In this document: piece after piece, positions 34,172-43,900 of the stretch | How positions within the stretch are numbered: position 1 is the first letter of the stretch | How the letters are laid out: each line of letters begins with the position of its first letter | From: Streptomyces diastatochromogenes | Lineage (GTDB): Bacteria; Actinomycetota; Actinomycetes; Streptomycetales; Streptomycetaceae | Assembly (NCBI GenBank): GCA_026913215.1 | Contig: JAPTYK010000001.1 | Span: 2,480,001 to 2,544,000, forward strand | DNA length: 64,000 bases | Direction of reading: 5' to 3' | The notes under the pieces: model-generated | Told to the model about the DNA's origin: nothing | Seen by the model: the letters and a program-made list of their open reading frames with translations, nothing else | Database searches by the model: none | Program-made: the position numbers and the translations under genes

Positions 34172-35399
34172 ATGACGACTGAACTGCGGGTTCTCGACCC
34201 GTCGGAGTGGGATCGCTGGTTCGGGGTGCTGGAGCTCGCGTTCGGGGGTGTGCCGGAGGCGCCGGAGGAACGGCTGCTGTGGCGTGATCTGACCGAGTGC
34301 GACCGTTCCCTGGGCGTCTGGGACGGCGATCTGTGCGTGGGGACGGCGGGGGCGTTCTCGTTCCGGCTGACTGTGCCGGGCGGGGCCTCGGTCCCGGTGG
34401 GCGGGGTGACGATGGTGAGCGTGGCCGGGACGCACCGGCGGCGCGGGATCCTGACCTCGATGATGCGGCGGCAGCTGGACGACCTGCGGGCGGCGGGCGA
34501 GTGCCTGGCCGTGCTGACGGCCTCGGAGCCGGAGATCTACGGGCGGTTCGGCTACGGCGTCGGGGCGTACTCGGTGCACGCGAGGATCGACACGACCCGG
34601 GTGCGGCTGACGGTGCCGGAGGGCACGGACGGGGTCTCCCTGCGGCTGGCCGGCCTGGCGGAGTCCTCGGCGGTGTGCGAGGCGGTGTACGCGCGGCGGG
34701 TGCCGGGGCGGCCGGGATGCTCGCGCGGCGGCCGGGGTGGGAGCGGCTGCCGCTGCTCGACCCGGTGGGCGAGCGGGAGGCGCGTCGCCGCGGCAGTGCG
34801 TGCTGGCGGAGCGGGACGGGGAGGTGGTGGGCTTCGCGCACTACGCGATCAAGCCGGAGTGGTCGCACGCGGGCTCCGGCGGGACCGTGCACGTGCACGA
34901 GCTGTTCGGGCTCGATCCGCTGGCCGAGGCGGCGCTGTGGCGGTTCCTCTGCTCGGTGGACCTGACCTCGTCGGTACGGTTCCGCAGCCGGCCCGTGGAC
35001 GACGGCTGGCAGCACCTGGTGAGCGACGTGCGGCGGTGCGAGCCGACGGTCCGGGACGGGCTGCACGTGCGGCTCGTGGAGGTGGGCGCGGCGCTGGAGG
35101 CGCGGACGTACCAGGCGCCGGTGGACGTGGTCTTCGAGGTCGCGGACGCGTTCTGTCCCTGGAACGAGGGGCGGTGGCGGTTGACCGGGGACGCGAAGGG
35201 CGCGGTGTGCGTGCGGACGTCCGATCCCGCGGATCTCTCGCTGTCCGTGCGGGAGTTGGGTGCCGCCTATCTGGGCGGGACCTCGTTGGTGTCGCTGGCC
35301 TCGGCGGGGCGGGTGCGGGAGCTGCGGGAGGGCGCGCTGGTGGAGGCGTCCGTGGCCTTCGGGTCGCCCGTGGCGCCGTGGCTGCCGCACGGGTTCTAG
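34172..35399 (+). CDS. Eis-like GNAT N-acetyltransferase
   Basis: Starts MTTELRVLDPSEWDRWFGVL. The N-terminal GNAT domain carries the acetyl-CoA motif VAGTHRRRGILTSMMRRQL. A second GNAT-like domain (HVHELFGLDPLAEAALWRFL) and a C-terminal SCP2-like domain (RWRLTGDAKGAVCVRTS...DLSLSVRELGAAYLGGTSL) follow. The protein ends PHGF; in Eis enzymes the C-terminal Phe carboxylate is the catalytic base. Eis homologues acetylate amines, including aminoglycosides. Two missing bases near 34715-34790 are needed, giving 409 residues. Divergent from the phosphatase gene with a 105-bp gap. Confidence 0.9.
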
Positions 35400-35431
35400 G
35401 GACGGGCGCGGGGGAGCGGGCGGAGCCGCTC

Positions 35432-36241
35432 CTAGCGCTGCTGGCAGCTCGGGCACCAGAAGAGGTTGCGGGCTGCCAGGTCCGCCGTGCGGATCTCGGT
35501 GCCGCAGATGTGGCAGGGCCGGTTCGCGCGGCGGTAGACGTAGACCTCGCCGCCGTGGTCGTCGACGCGGGGCGGGCGGCCCATGGCCTCGGGGGTGTGT
35601 TCGGGGCGGACGGTGTCGATGCGGTTGAGGCGGACGCCCTCGCGCATGAGGGCCGCGAGGTCCCGCCAGATCGCGTCCCACTCCCCCGCCGTGAGGTCCT
35701 TGCCCGCGCGGTAGGGGTCGATGCCGTGCCGGAAGAGGACCTCGGCGCGGTAGACGTTGCCGACGCCCGCGATGACCTTCTGGTCCATGAGGAGGGCGGC
35801 GATCGTGGTGCGGGACCTGGAGACGCGGCGCCAGGCCCTGTCGGGGTCGTCGTCCTCGCGGAGCGGGTCGGGGCCGAGGCGGTCGTGTACCGCCCGCTTC
35901 TCGGCGTCCGTGATCAGGGCGCAGGTGGTGGGGCCGCGCAGGTCGACGTAGCCCTCGGGGTTCGCGAGGCGGAGGCGGACGGTGTCCGTGGGCGGCGGGG
36001 CGGGGGCGTCGCCGAAGTTCACCTTGCCGAAGAGGCCCAGGTGGATGTGGATCCATTCCTCGCCGGGGAAGCCCAGGAAGAGGTGCTTCCCGTGTGCTTC
36101 CGTCGTCTCCAGGGTCGCGCCGTCGAGCAGGGCCGCCGAGTCGGCGAACTTGCCCTGGGGGCTGGAGACGCGCACGGGCCGGCCGCCGAACCGCTCGCGG
36201 TGGTCGGCGGCCAGCCGGTGGATGGTGTGCCCCTCGGGCAT
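35432..36241 (-). CDS. nei: Fpg/Nei family DNA glycosylase (Nei-type)
   Basis: Base-excision repair glycosylase/AP lyase for oxidised bases. The mature N-terminus begins MPEGHTIHRLAADHRERFGG with catalytic Pro2 and Glu3. The helix-two-turn-helix IAALLMDQKVIAGVGNVYRAEVLF and the zinc finger CHIC...CPSC near the C-terminus are present. The MPEGHT start and absence of the Fpg MPELPE block favour a Nei2-type enzyme. Its start codon overlaps the rpiB stop (ATGA), so the two are coupled. Uninterrupted. Confidence 0.93.
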   Translation of the reverse strand: MPEGHTIHRLAADHRERFGGRPVRVSSPQGKFADSAALLDGATLETTEAHGKHLFLGFPGEEWIHIHLGLFGKVNFGDAPAPPPTDTVRLRLANPEGYVDLRGPTTCALITDAEKRAVHDRLGPDPLREDDDPDRAWRRVSRSRTTIAALLMDQKVIAGVGNVYRAEVLFRHGIDPYRAGKDLTAGEWDAIWRDLAALMREGVRLNRIDTVRPEHTPEAMGRPPRVDDHGGEVYVYRRANRPCHICGTEIRTADLAARNLFWCPSCQQR

Positions 36242-36735
36242 CAGGCGGTCGGCTCCTGCGGGTGGTGCGCGGGGATCGGCGGGAGCTCACCGGTGGTCTC
36301 GTACTTCGACAGCATGTCGATGCGGCGGGTGTGGCGCTCGTCACCCGAGTACGGGGTGTTCAGGAAGATCTCGACGAACTTGGTCGCCTCTTCCCGGGTG
36401 TGCATCCGGCCGCCGACGGAGATCACGTTGGCGTTGTTGTGCTCGCGGCCGAGGGCGGCGGTCTGCTCGCTCCAGGCGAGGGCGGCGCGCACCCCCTTCA
36501 CCTTGTTCGCGGCGATCTGCTCGCCGTTGCCGGAGCCGCCGATGACGATGCCCAGGCTGTCCGGGTCCGCGGCCGTCTTCTCGGCGGCGCGCAGGCAGAA
36601 CGGCGGGTAGTCGTCGAGGGCGTCGTAGATGTGGGGACCGCAGTCGACGGGCTCGTGGCCGTGGGCCTTGAGCCACTCGACGAGGTGGTTCTTTAGTTCA
36701 AAGCCGGCGTGGTCGGAACCGATATAGACGCGCAT
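36241..36735 (-). CDS. rpiB: Ribose-5-phosphate isomerase B
   Basis: Interconverts ribose 5-phosphate and ribulose 5-phosphate. The 164-residue protein starts MRVYIGSDHAGFELKNHLVE; the family signature GSDHAG and the phosphate-binding GGSGNGEQIAANKVKGVRAA are both present, with HNNANVISVGGR. The C-terminal 20 residues (ELPPIPAHHPQEPTA) are a lineage-specific extension. It is the first gene of a two-gene unit with nei. Confidence 0.95.
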   Translation of the reverse strand: MRVYIGSDHAGFELKNHLVEWLKAHGHEPVDCGPHIYDALDDYPPFCLRAAEKTAADPDSLGIVIGGSGNGEQIAANKVKGVRAALAWSEQTAALGREHNNANVISVGGRMHTREEATKFVEIFLNTPYSGDERHTRRIDMLSKYETTGELPPIPAHHPQEPTA

Positions 36736-36930
36736 GATGCCGAGTGTGGCACGTCAGGGCGCGGGTAGCAGGCAGCGGGGTCGGGAGCTTCACCCGGCCT
36801 GGTACGGACCTTCGACTCTCGCGCGGTCGCCGTACGACGATCCGGAATGAGGTCTTCCGATCATCCCTGTTCCCGGGGTTCAATGCTTGGGCTCGCGATC
36901 CGGGCACCCCCCACACACGAGGAAGCGTCG

Positions 36931-38382
36931 ATGAACACGCAACCGACCCTGACGCAGGACGGCCAGGAGACCGACATCACCGGCCCCTCGCACTCCTCCG
37001 ACGGCCTCAAGGCCGGGCTCAAGAACCGCCACCTGTCGATGATCGCGATCGGCGGCGTCATCGGCGCCGGTCTCTTCGTCGGCTCCGGCTCCGGCATCGC
37101 CGCGGCCGGTCCCGCGATCCTCCTCTCGTACGCTCTCGTCGGCGCCATGGTCGTCTTCGTGATGCGGATGCTGGGCGAGATGGCCGCCGCCCGGCCGTCC
37201 TCCGGCTCCTTCTCCGCCTATGCCGACCGGGCCCTGGGCCGCTGGGCGGGTTTCAGCATCGGCTGGCTGTACTGGTTCTTCTGGGTCGTCGTCCTCGCCG
37301 TCGAGGCGACCGCGGGCGCCAAGATCCTGGAGAGCTGGGTCCCGGCCGTGCCGCAGTGGGGCTGGGCGCTCATCGTGATGGTGGTGCTGACCGCGACCAA
37401 CCTGGGCTCCGTCGCCTCGTACGGGGAGTTCGAGTTCTGGTTCGCCGGCATCAAGGTCGTCGCCATCGGCGCCTTCGTCGTCATCGGCCTGCTCGCGGTC
37501 TTCGGGGTGCTCCCCGGCTCGGACAACCCGGGCGCCGGATTCGCGCACCTCACCGACAGCGGGGGCTTCTTCCCGATGGGCGCGGGCGCGGTCCTCACCG
37601 GTGTGCTGATGGTCGTCTTCTCGTTCATGGGCAGCGAGATCGTCACGCTCGCCGCCGGTGAGTCCGAGAACCCGCAGAAGGCGGTCACCAAGGCCACCAA
37701 CAGCGTGATCTGGCGGATCGGCGTCTTCTACCTGGGTTCGATCTTCGTCGTCCTGACGCTGCTGCCGTGGAACGACAAGTCGATCGTCGAGAAGGGCTCG
37801 TACGTCGCCGCCCTCGACTCCATCGGCATCGCGCACGCCGGCCAGATCATGAACGTGATCGTCCTGACGGCCGTCCTGTCCTGCCTGAACTCGGGCCTCT
37901 ACACGGCCTCCCGCATGGCCTTCTCGCTCGGGCGGCGCGGCGACGCGCCGAAGGCCTTCGCCAAGGTCAACAAGCGGGGCGTGCCGACGGCCGCGATCCT
38001 CGGCTCGGTCGTCTTCGGCTTCGTCGCGGTCTTCTTCAACTACAAGTGGCCGGACACCGTCTTCGCCTTCCTGCTGAACTCCTCCGGCGCCGTCGCGCTC
38101 TTCGTCTGGCTGGTCATCTGCGTGACCCAGCTGCGGATGCGCGGCATCATCCTGCGCGAGTCGCCGGAGAAGCTCGTCGTGCGGATGTGGCTCTTCCCGT
38201 ACCTGACCTGGGCGACCATCGCCATGATCGTCGCCGTCCTCGGCTACATGGTCTACGACGGCGGCAGCAACCGCGAGCAGGTCGTGCTGTCCCTGCTCGT
38301 GGCCGCGCTGGTGATCGCGATCGCGCTGGTCCGCCAGCGGCTCGGCAAGAACGCCCCCGCCGAGGAGCTGGAGCGGGTGTAG
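36931..38382 (+). CDS. Amino acid permease of the AAT family
   Basis: The 483-residue product starts MNTQPTLTQDGQETDITGPS at ATG 36931, preceded by an RBS-like GAGGAAG. Twelve membrane segments are visible, with the consensus HLSMIAIGGVIGAGLFVGSG (substrate-binding TM1) and SYGEFEFWFAGIKV. Members transport GABA, proline, phenylalanine or similar amino acids by proton symport; the substrate is not predictable. Uninterrupted. It is followed by a bidirectional terminator before bioY and resembles the permeases at 39298 and 40788. Confidence 0.93.
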   Translation: MNTQPTLTQDGQETDITGPSHSSDGLKAGLKNRHLSMIAIGGVIGAGLFVGSGSGIAAAGPAILLSYALVGAMVVFVMRMLGEMAAARPSSGSFSAYADRALGRWAGFSIGWLYWFFWVVVLAVEATAGAKILESWVPAVPQWGWALIVMVVLTATNLGSVASYGEFEFWFAGIKVVAIGAFVVIGLLAVFGVLPGSDNPGAGFAHLTDSGGFFPMGAGAVLTGVLMVVFSFMGSEIVTLAAGESENPQKAVTKATNSVIWRIGVFYLGSIFVVLTLLPWNDKSIVEKGSYVAALDSIGIAHAGQIMNVIVLTAVLSCLNSGLYTASRMAFSLGRRGDAPKAFAKVNKRGVPTAAILGSVVFGFVAVFFNYKWPDTVFAFLLNSSGAVALFVWLVICVTQLRMRGIILRESPEKLVVRMWLFPYLTWATIAMIVAVLGYMVYDGGSNREQVVLSLLVAALVIAIALVRQRLGKNAPAEELERV

Positions 38383-38396
38383 CTCCCCGAGGCGTA

Positions 38397-38437
38397 CGAA
38401 AGGGCCCTGCCGCTCCCCCGAGCGGCAGGGCCCTTCG
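38397..38437. terminator. Bidirectional terminator between the permease and bioY
   Basis: A 15-bp stem (AAGGGCCCTGCCGCT and its complement) with a 6-nt loop and short A/T-rich flanks lies between two convergent stop codons. Confidence 0.8.
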
Positions 38438-38453
38438 CCGTACGGCCCCGGGG

Positions 38454-39044
38454 TCAGCCCTTGCGGCCGACGAGCTTCCAGGCGGCCGGGAGGGCGCCCA
38501 TGGCGAGCGCGGCCTTGAGGGCGTCGCCGATGAGGAAGGGACGAGGCCGGCGGCGACGGCCTGGCCGAGGGTCATGCCGGTGGCGAGGGCCAGGTAGGCA
38601 CGCCGACCGCGTAGATGATCGCGGAGCCCAGCACCATCGCGCCGGCGGTGCGCGGCACCGAGCGGTCGGCGCCGCGGCGGGCGAGGGCGCCGACGACGGT
38701 CGAGGCGAGGAGCATGCCGAGGATGTAGCCGAAGGACGGCATCGCGTAGCCGGAGGAGGCCTGCGCGAACCACGGGACGCCCGCCATGCCCGCGACCGCG
38801 TACAGGGCGAGGGCGAGGAAGCGCGGCGGGCGCCGAGCGCGGTGCCGACGAGCAGGGCGGCGAAGGTCTGGCCGGAGACCGGGACCGGGGAGCCGGGGAC
38901 CGGGACCGAGATCTGCGCGGCGAGACCGGTGAGGGCGGCGCCGCCGACGACCAGGGCGATGTCGCGGGCGCGGCTCGCCGGGATGAGGTCGGCGAGGACG
39001 GTGCCCGCCCGGAGGGAGCGGACGGGGGCGGCGGCGGTGCTCAT
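38454..39044 (-). CDS. bioY: Biotin transporter BioY
   Basis: The S-component of the biotin ECF transporter. It starts MSTAAAPVRSLRAGTVLADL at ATG 39044. Motifs include DIALVVGGAALTGLAAQISVPVPGSPVPVSGQTFAALLVG, then FGYILGMLLASTVVGALARRG and LIGDALKAALAMGALPAAWKL. Six membrane segments are expected. Three missing bases (near 38830, 38600 and 38545) break the frame; 197 residues after correction. No bioMN partners are seen, so it may use a shared energising module. Convergent with the upstream permease. Confidence 0.9.
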   Translation of the reverse strand: MSTAAAPVRSLRAGTVLADLIPASRARDIALVVGGAALTGLAAQISVPVPGSPVPVSGQTFAALLVGTALGARRASSPSPCTRSRAWRASRGSRRPPPATRCRPSATSSACSSPRPSSAPSPAAAPTARCRAPPARWCWAPRSSTRSACLPGPRHRHDPRPGRRRRPRPFLIGDALKAALAMGALPAAWKLVGRKG

Positions 39045-39297
39045 CGGTACTCCGCGGGGGTGAGGGTGGAAAGGACAGGTTGACGCTATGCCAGGAGTGA
39101 GCGTCCGATCACCGTCAGCCGCCGACAAAGCGACGGGCGAGCGCTTCGTGGAGACCACACAAAGCCCGCCGCTCACACCTCTCCCCGCGTGACGCTTGTC
39201 ACTGGGAACTCGTATGCACAGGTCCCTTTTGCGCCGAGGGAGGTTCACTGGAGAGACTGTGGAGTCTCCATAAATCGTCAGAGAGCAAGAGCCCCAC

Positions 39298-40670
39298 ATG
39301 CACGACCCCTCACCGCCGAACCGGAGCCCCTCTCCCACGGTCTGAAGCAGCGTCACCTGACGATGCTGGGGCTCGGCGGGGTGATCGGCGCCGGGCTCTT
39401 CGTGGGTTCGGGCGCCGGCATCGCCGTCGCCGGGCCCGGCATCGTCGTCTCGTACCTGATCGCCGGCGCGCTCGCGATGCTGATCATGCGGATGCTCGGC
39501 GAGATGTCGGCGGCGATGCCCGCCTCCGGGGCGTTCTCGGTGCACGCGGAGCGGGCGCTCGGCCGCTGGGCGGGGTTCTCGGTGGGCTGGCTGTACTGGT
39601 TCCTGCTGGTCGTGGTCCTCGCCGTGGAGGCGACGGGCGCGGCGCGGATCGCGCACGGCTGGGTGCCGGGGGTGCCGCAGTGGGGCTGGGTGCTCGTCTT
39701 CATGGTCGTGTTCACCCTGGCCAACCTGGCGGCGGTGAAGAACTTCGGCGAGTTCGAGTTCTGGTTCGCCTCGCTCAAGGTCGGCGCGATCGTCCTCTTC
39801 CTGGTGCTCGGTGTGCTCGCGATCACGGGCCGGCTGCCCGACACCGATCCCGTGGGCCTCGCGAACCTGACGGGGCAGGGCGGTTTCCTGCCCAACGGCT
39901 GGTCGGGGGTGGTCTCCGGGGTCCTCGCCGTCGTCTTCGCCTTCGGCGGTCTGGAGGTCGTCACGATCGCGGCGGCCGAGTCGGACGACCCGGCGCGGAA
40001 CGTGGCGCGGGCGGTGCGCAGCGCGGTCTGGCGGATCCTGCTCTTCTACGTGGGCTCGATGCTGGTGATCGTGACCCTGCTGCCGTGGACCTCGATGAAG
40101 CCGGGCGAGTCGCCGTACGTGGCGGTCCTGGACGCGATCGGGGTGCCGGCGGCGGGTCAGATCATGAACGTGGTGGTGTTCGTGGCGCTGCTCTCGGCGC
40201 TCAACGCGAACCTGTACGGCTCCTCCCGGATGGTGTTCTCGCTCGCGGAGCGCGGGGAGGCGCCCAAGGGGCTCCTGAAGATCGCGGGCGGCGGGGTGCC
40301 GCGCCGGGCGGTGCTCGCCTCGGTGGCCTTCGGTTTCGTCTCGGTCCTGCTCAATCTGAAGTGGCCGGACTCGGTCTTCCTCTACATGCTCAACGCCGTC
40401 GGGGCGGTGCTCCTCTTCGTCTGGGCGCTGATCGCGGTCTCGCAGCTGCGGCTGCGGCGCCGGATCGAGCGGGAGGCGCCGGAGACGCTGACGCTGCGGA
40501 TGTGGGGCTTCCCGTGGCTGACCTGGGTGGCGCTCGCCGCGATGGGCGCGGTGCTCGTCCTGATGCTGCTCGACGACGGGGCGCGGCCGCAGGTGCTGTG
40601 GTCGGCGGGGGCGACCGGGGCGGTCCTCCTGGTGGCGTGGGTGAGGGAACTGCGCACGAACCGGAATTGA
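39298..40670 (+). CDS. Amino acid permease of the AAT family, second copy
   Basis: The start ATG at 39298 (MHDPLTAEPEPLSHGLKQRH) requires one added C near 39308, which joins it to the long frame. The TM1 motif HLTMLGLGGVIGAGLFVGSG, KNFGEFEFWFASLKVGAIV and AAGQIMNVVVFVALLSALNANLYG are present. Twelve membrane segments; 457 residues. It is about as similar to the permease at 40788 as to that at 36931. The upstream sequence holds a GAGACT/AGTCTC inverted repeat. It is followed by a closely related gene 117 bp later. Confidence 0.9.
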
Positions 40671-40787
40671 TCCTTCACAATGTGTGAGGCCCGTGCCCGT
40701 ATAGCGGACTCCTGTTCCCTCTGAGCGGGGCACCCGCCCAGACTGTGGGCTCCCTCCCCCGTCTCGGCTAGTGAACAGAGCTCTCTC

Positions 40788-42199
40788 ATGTCTCGGACCA
40801 CCGCGCCCGCGCCGGCCGACCGCAAGGACGGCGCGCCCGCCCCCGCTGAGGGCCTCGCGCACGGCCTCAAGCAGCGCCACCTCTCGATGATCGCCCTCGG
40901 CGGCGTCATCGGGGCCGGGCTCTTCGTCGGCTCCGGCGCCGGCATCGCCGCCGCCGGTCCCTCGATCGTGATCGCCTACGCCCTCTCCGGTGTCCTCGTG
41001 ATGCTGGTGATGCGGATGCTCGGCGAGATGTCGGCCGCGAACCCGGCCTCCGGCTCCTTCTCGGTCCACGCGGAGCGCGCCTTCGGCTCCTGGGCGGGCT
41101 TCACCTCGGGCTGGGCCTTCTGGTTCCTGCTCTGCGTGGCCGTCGGCCTGGAGGGCATCGGCGCCGCGAAGATCATGACCGGCTGGTTCCCCGGCAGCCC
41201 CGAGTGGGCCTGGGTCGCGCTCTTCATGCTGGTCTTCTGCGCCACCAACCTGGCGGCCGTGAAGAACTTCGGCGAGTTCGAGTTCTGGTTCGCGGCGCTC
41301 AAGGTCGGCGCGATCGTCCTCTTCCTCGGCATCGGCGTCCTCGCGATCCTCGGCCTCCTGCCCGGCACGGACGCCCCCGGCACCACGAACCTCAACGGCG
41401 CCGGCGGCTTCTTCCCGCACGGCTCCGAGGGCCTCATCGTGGGCCTGCTCGCCTCCGTCTTCGCCTACGGCGGCCTGGAGACGGTCACCATCGCGGCGGC
41501 CGAGTCCGAGCACCCGGTCCAGGGCGTCGCCAAGGCCGTCCGCACGGCGATGTGGCGGATCGCGCTCTTCTACGTCGGCTCGATGGCGGTCATCGTCACC
41601 CTCCTGCCCTGGGACGACGAGGCGGTCGTCGAGAAGGGCCCGTACGTCGCCGCCCTCGACCACCTGGGCATCCCGGCGGCCGGCCAGATCATGAACGTGG
41701 TCGTGCTCGTCGCCCTGCTCTCGGCGATGAACGCCAACGTCTACGGCGCCTCCCGGATGGCCGGCTCGCTGGTCGCGCGCGGCCAGGGCCCGAAGGCGCT
41801 CGGCCGGCTGTACGGCGGGGTCCCCGCCCGGCCGTGCTGGTCTCCTCCGTCTTCGGCTTCGGCTGCGTGCTGCTGAGCTACTGGTCGCCGGACAAGGCCT
41901 TCATCTGGCTGCTCAACACCATCGGCGCGATCATCCTGGTCGTCTGGTTCTTCATCGCCGCCGCCCAGCTGAGGCTGCGCCGCCGCACCGAGCGCGAGGC
42001 GCCGGAGAAGCTGGTCGTGAAGATGTGGGCCTTCCCGGTGCTGACCTGGGTGGCACTGGCCGGCATGGCGGCGGTCTTCGTCCTGATGGCCCGCGAGGAG
42101 GGCACCCGCGTCCAGCTGTACTCGACGGGCGGCCTGACCCTGCTGCTCGCCGTCGTCGGCTTCGTCCGCCAGAAGGCGGCGGCCGGCCGGGCCTCCTGA
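40788..42199 (+). CDS. Amino acid permease of the AAT family, third copy
   Basis: Starts MSRTTAPAPADRKDGAPAPA at 40788. Shares HLSMIALGGVIGAGLFVGSGAGIAAAG, KNFGEFEFWFAALKVGAIVLF and AAGQIMNVVVLVALLSAMNANVYG with the preceding permease. One missing C near 41830 (ARPAVLVSSVFGF) is restored to reach the stop at 42199, giving 470 residues. Distinct residues in TM3/TM4 (AFWFLLCVAVGLEGIGAAK) suggest a different substrate from copies 1 and 2. A strong terminator follows. Confidence 0.9.
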
Positions 42200-42219
42200 C
42201 CCCTCCCCGCGTACGACAC

Positions 42220-42250
42220 GACCCCCGGACCGCCGCTCGGTCCGGGGGTC
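42220..42250 (+). terminator. Terminator downstream of the third permease
   Basis: Inverted repeat GACCCCCGGACC/GGTCCGGGGGTC with a short loop, 20 bp past the stop codon. Confidence 0.75.
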
Positions 42251-42323
42251 TCGTCATGCCCGGCGGACGGGACCTAGGACGAAGGGCTGATCAACTTCTC
42301 CCGCACCTACTGCTAACCTGCAC

Positions 42324-42340
42324 TTGCATAGAGGTTGCAA
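42324..42340. promoter_or_regulatory. Nur-like nickel-responsive operator upstream of sodF
   Basis: TTGCATAGAGGTTGCAA fits the Nur box tgCaa-N5-ttgCa with a single mismatch and has TTGCA/TGCAA arms. It is centred about 33 bp before the sodF ATG, where repressor binding would block transcription. Confidence 0.6.
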
Positions 42341-42364
42341 TAAGCCGTCGAAGGGCTCGGGCAC

Positions 42365-43009
42365 ATGGCGATCTACACACTTCCGGAGCTGCCGTACGAC
42401 TACGCGGCGCTGGAGCCGGTGATCAATCCGCAGATCATCGAGCTGCACCACGACAAGCACCACGCCGCGTACGTGAAGGGGGCGAACGACACCCTGGAGC
42501 AGCTGGAAGAGGCGCGCGACAAGGACCAGTGGGGTGCGGTCAACGGCCTGGAGAAGAACCTCGCGTTCCACCTCTCCGGCCACATCCTCCACTCCATCTA
42601 CTGGAACAACATGAACAGCCCGAAGGACGGGGGCGGCGGCGAGCCGCTGGCCGCCGACGGCGTCGGTGACCTCGCGGACGCGATCACCGAGTCCTTCGGC
42701 TCCTTCGCCAAGTTCAAGGCCCAGCTGACCAAGGCCTCCGCGACCACCCAGGGCTCCGGCTGGGGCGTCCTCGCGTACGAGCCGGTCAGCGGCCGCCTCA
42801 TCGTCGAGCAGGTCTACGACCACCAGGGCAACGTCGGCCAGGGCTCCGTCCCGATCCTGGTCTTCGACGCCTGGGAGCACGCCTTCTACCTGCAGTACAA
42901 GAACCAGAAGGTCGACTTCATCGAGGCCATGTGGCAGGTCGTCAACTGGCAGGACGTGCACAAGCGCTACCTGTCGGCCAAGGCCAGCGTCCCGCTGATC
43001 TCGTTCTGA
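42365..43009 (+). CDS. sodF: Iron (Fe/Mn-family) superoxide dismutase
   Basis: Converts superoxide to hydrogen peroxide and oxygen. The 214-residue protein starts [20 protein letters not shown]. Metal ligands are His28 (in ELHHDKHH), His in LHSIYWNN, and Asp/His in DAWEHAFY; the signature [13 protein letters not shown] is intact. The sequence resembles the streptomycete Fe-type SodF, which is repressed by Nur when nickel is available so that the nickel enzyme SodN is used instead. The Nur-like box at 42324 supports this. A terminator follows. Confidence 0.95.
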   Translation: MAIYTLPELPYDYAALEPVINPQIIELHHDKHHAAYVKGANDTLEQLEEARDKDQWGAVNGLEKNLAFHLSGHILHSIYWNNMNSPKDGGGGEPLAADGVGDLADAITESFGSFAKFKAQLTKASATTQGSGWGVLAYEPVSGRLIVEQVYDHQGNVGQGSVPILVFDAWEHAFYLQYKNQKVDFIEAMWQVVNWQDVHKRYLSAKASVPLISF

Positions 43010-43066
43010 CCCCGCGCTCCTGCTCGTGATCGTCTTCTCAACCTTCACCGGGCGGGTGGAAAAGAG

Positions 43067-43103
43067 GACGGCCCCCGCGATGACGTGAATCGCGGGGGCC
43101 GTC
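43067..43103. terminator. Bidirectional terminator between sodF and the DsbA-like gene
   Basis: A 15-bp perfect stem (GACGGCCCCCGCGAT and complement) with a 7-nt loop lies between convergent stop codons at 43009 and 43117. Confidence 0.85.
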
Positions 43104-43116
43104 TGCCGTGTGCGGA

Positions 43117-43752
43117 CTACTCGAAGCTGGGCGCCGCCGTGCGCGTGCGCTTGATCTCGTAGAAGCCCGGCGTCGACGCCACGAGCAGCGTGCCGTCCCA
43201 CAGCCGGGCCGCCGCCTCGCCGCGCGGGGCCGGGGTGACGACCGGCCCGAAGAAGGCGACCTCCTCGCCCGTCGGGCCCGGCACCGAGATGACCGGGGTG
43301 CCGACGTCCTGGCCGACCTTGTCTATGCCCTCCTTGTGGGAGGCGCGCAGCTCGGCGTCGTAGGTGTCCTTGACGGCGAAGTCCACCAGGTCCGCGGGCA
43401 GGCCCGCGTCGGCCAGGGCGCCGACGATCGCCTCGCGGGTCGGGCCCTCGCCGTTGTTGTGGATGCGGGTGCCGAGCGCCGTGTAGAGCTTGCCGACGAC
43501 CTCGTCGCCGTGCAGCTGCTGGGCGGCGATCACCACGCGGACCGGGCCCCAGGCCTGGGTCTCCATCATCTCGCGGTACTCGGCGGGGACCTCGTCGAGC
43601 CGGTGCTCGTTGAGCACGGCCAGGCTCATGACCTTCCAGCGCACGTCGACCGGGCGGACCCGCTCCACCTCCAGCATCCAGCGGGAGGTCATCCAGGCCC
43701 ACGGGCACAGCGGGTCGAAGTAGAAGTCGGCGATGGTCCTGCTCTCGGACAT
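43117..43752 (-). CDS. DsbA-family thioredoxin-fold protein with CPWA active site
   Basis: The 211-residue protein begins MSESRTIADFYFDPLCPWAW. The thioredoxin-fold active site is CPWA, with one cysteine where typical family members have CPxC. The sequence closely matches the mycothiol-dependent reductase family of mycobacterial Rv2466c (SRWMLEVERVRPVDVRWKVM, VGQDVGTPVISVPG, FGPVVTPAPRGEAAARLWDG). I infer a one-cysteine mycothiol-linked redox enzyme that may form a mixed disulfide rather than an internal one. It follows sodF tail-to-tail, fitting oxidative-stress defence. Uninterrupted. Confidence 0.9.
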   Translation of the reverse strand: MSESRTIADFYFDPLCPWAWMTSRWMLEVERVRPVDVRWKVMSLAVLNEHRLDEVPAEYREMMETQAWGPVRVVIAAQQLHGDEVVGKLYTALGTRIHNNGEGPTREAIVGALADAGLPADLVDFAVKDTYDAELRASHKEGIDKVGQDVGTPVISVPGPTGEEVAFFGPVVTPAPRGEAAARLWDGTLLVASTPGFYEIKRTRTAAPSFE

Positions 43753-43900
43753 GTCTCTCCTCGGTGAGGCCTCGTGAAAGAAGAAGGTGGTGCGCCGAAA
43801 GGAGCCAACCCGAGGACGCGCGGACGCATTCCCGTGTCCCGGGTGACAGTCGCACATGGGAGGATCGGTGCTGTTTCGAACGCGCCACGAAGGAGTGACC

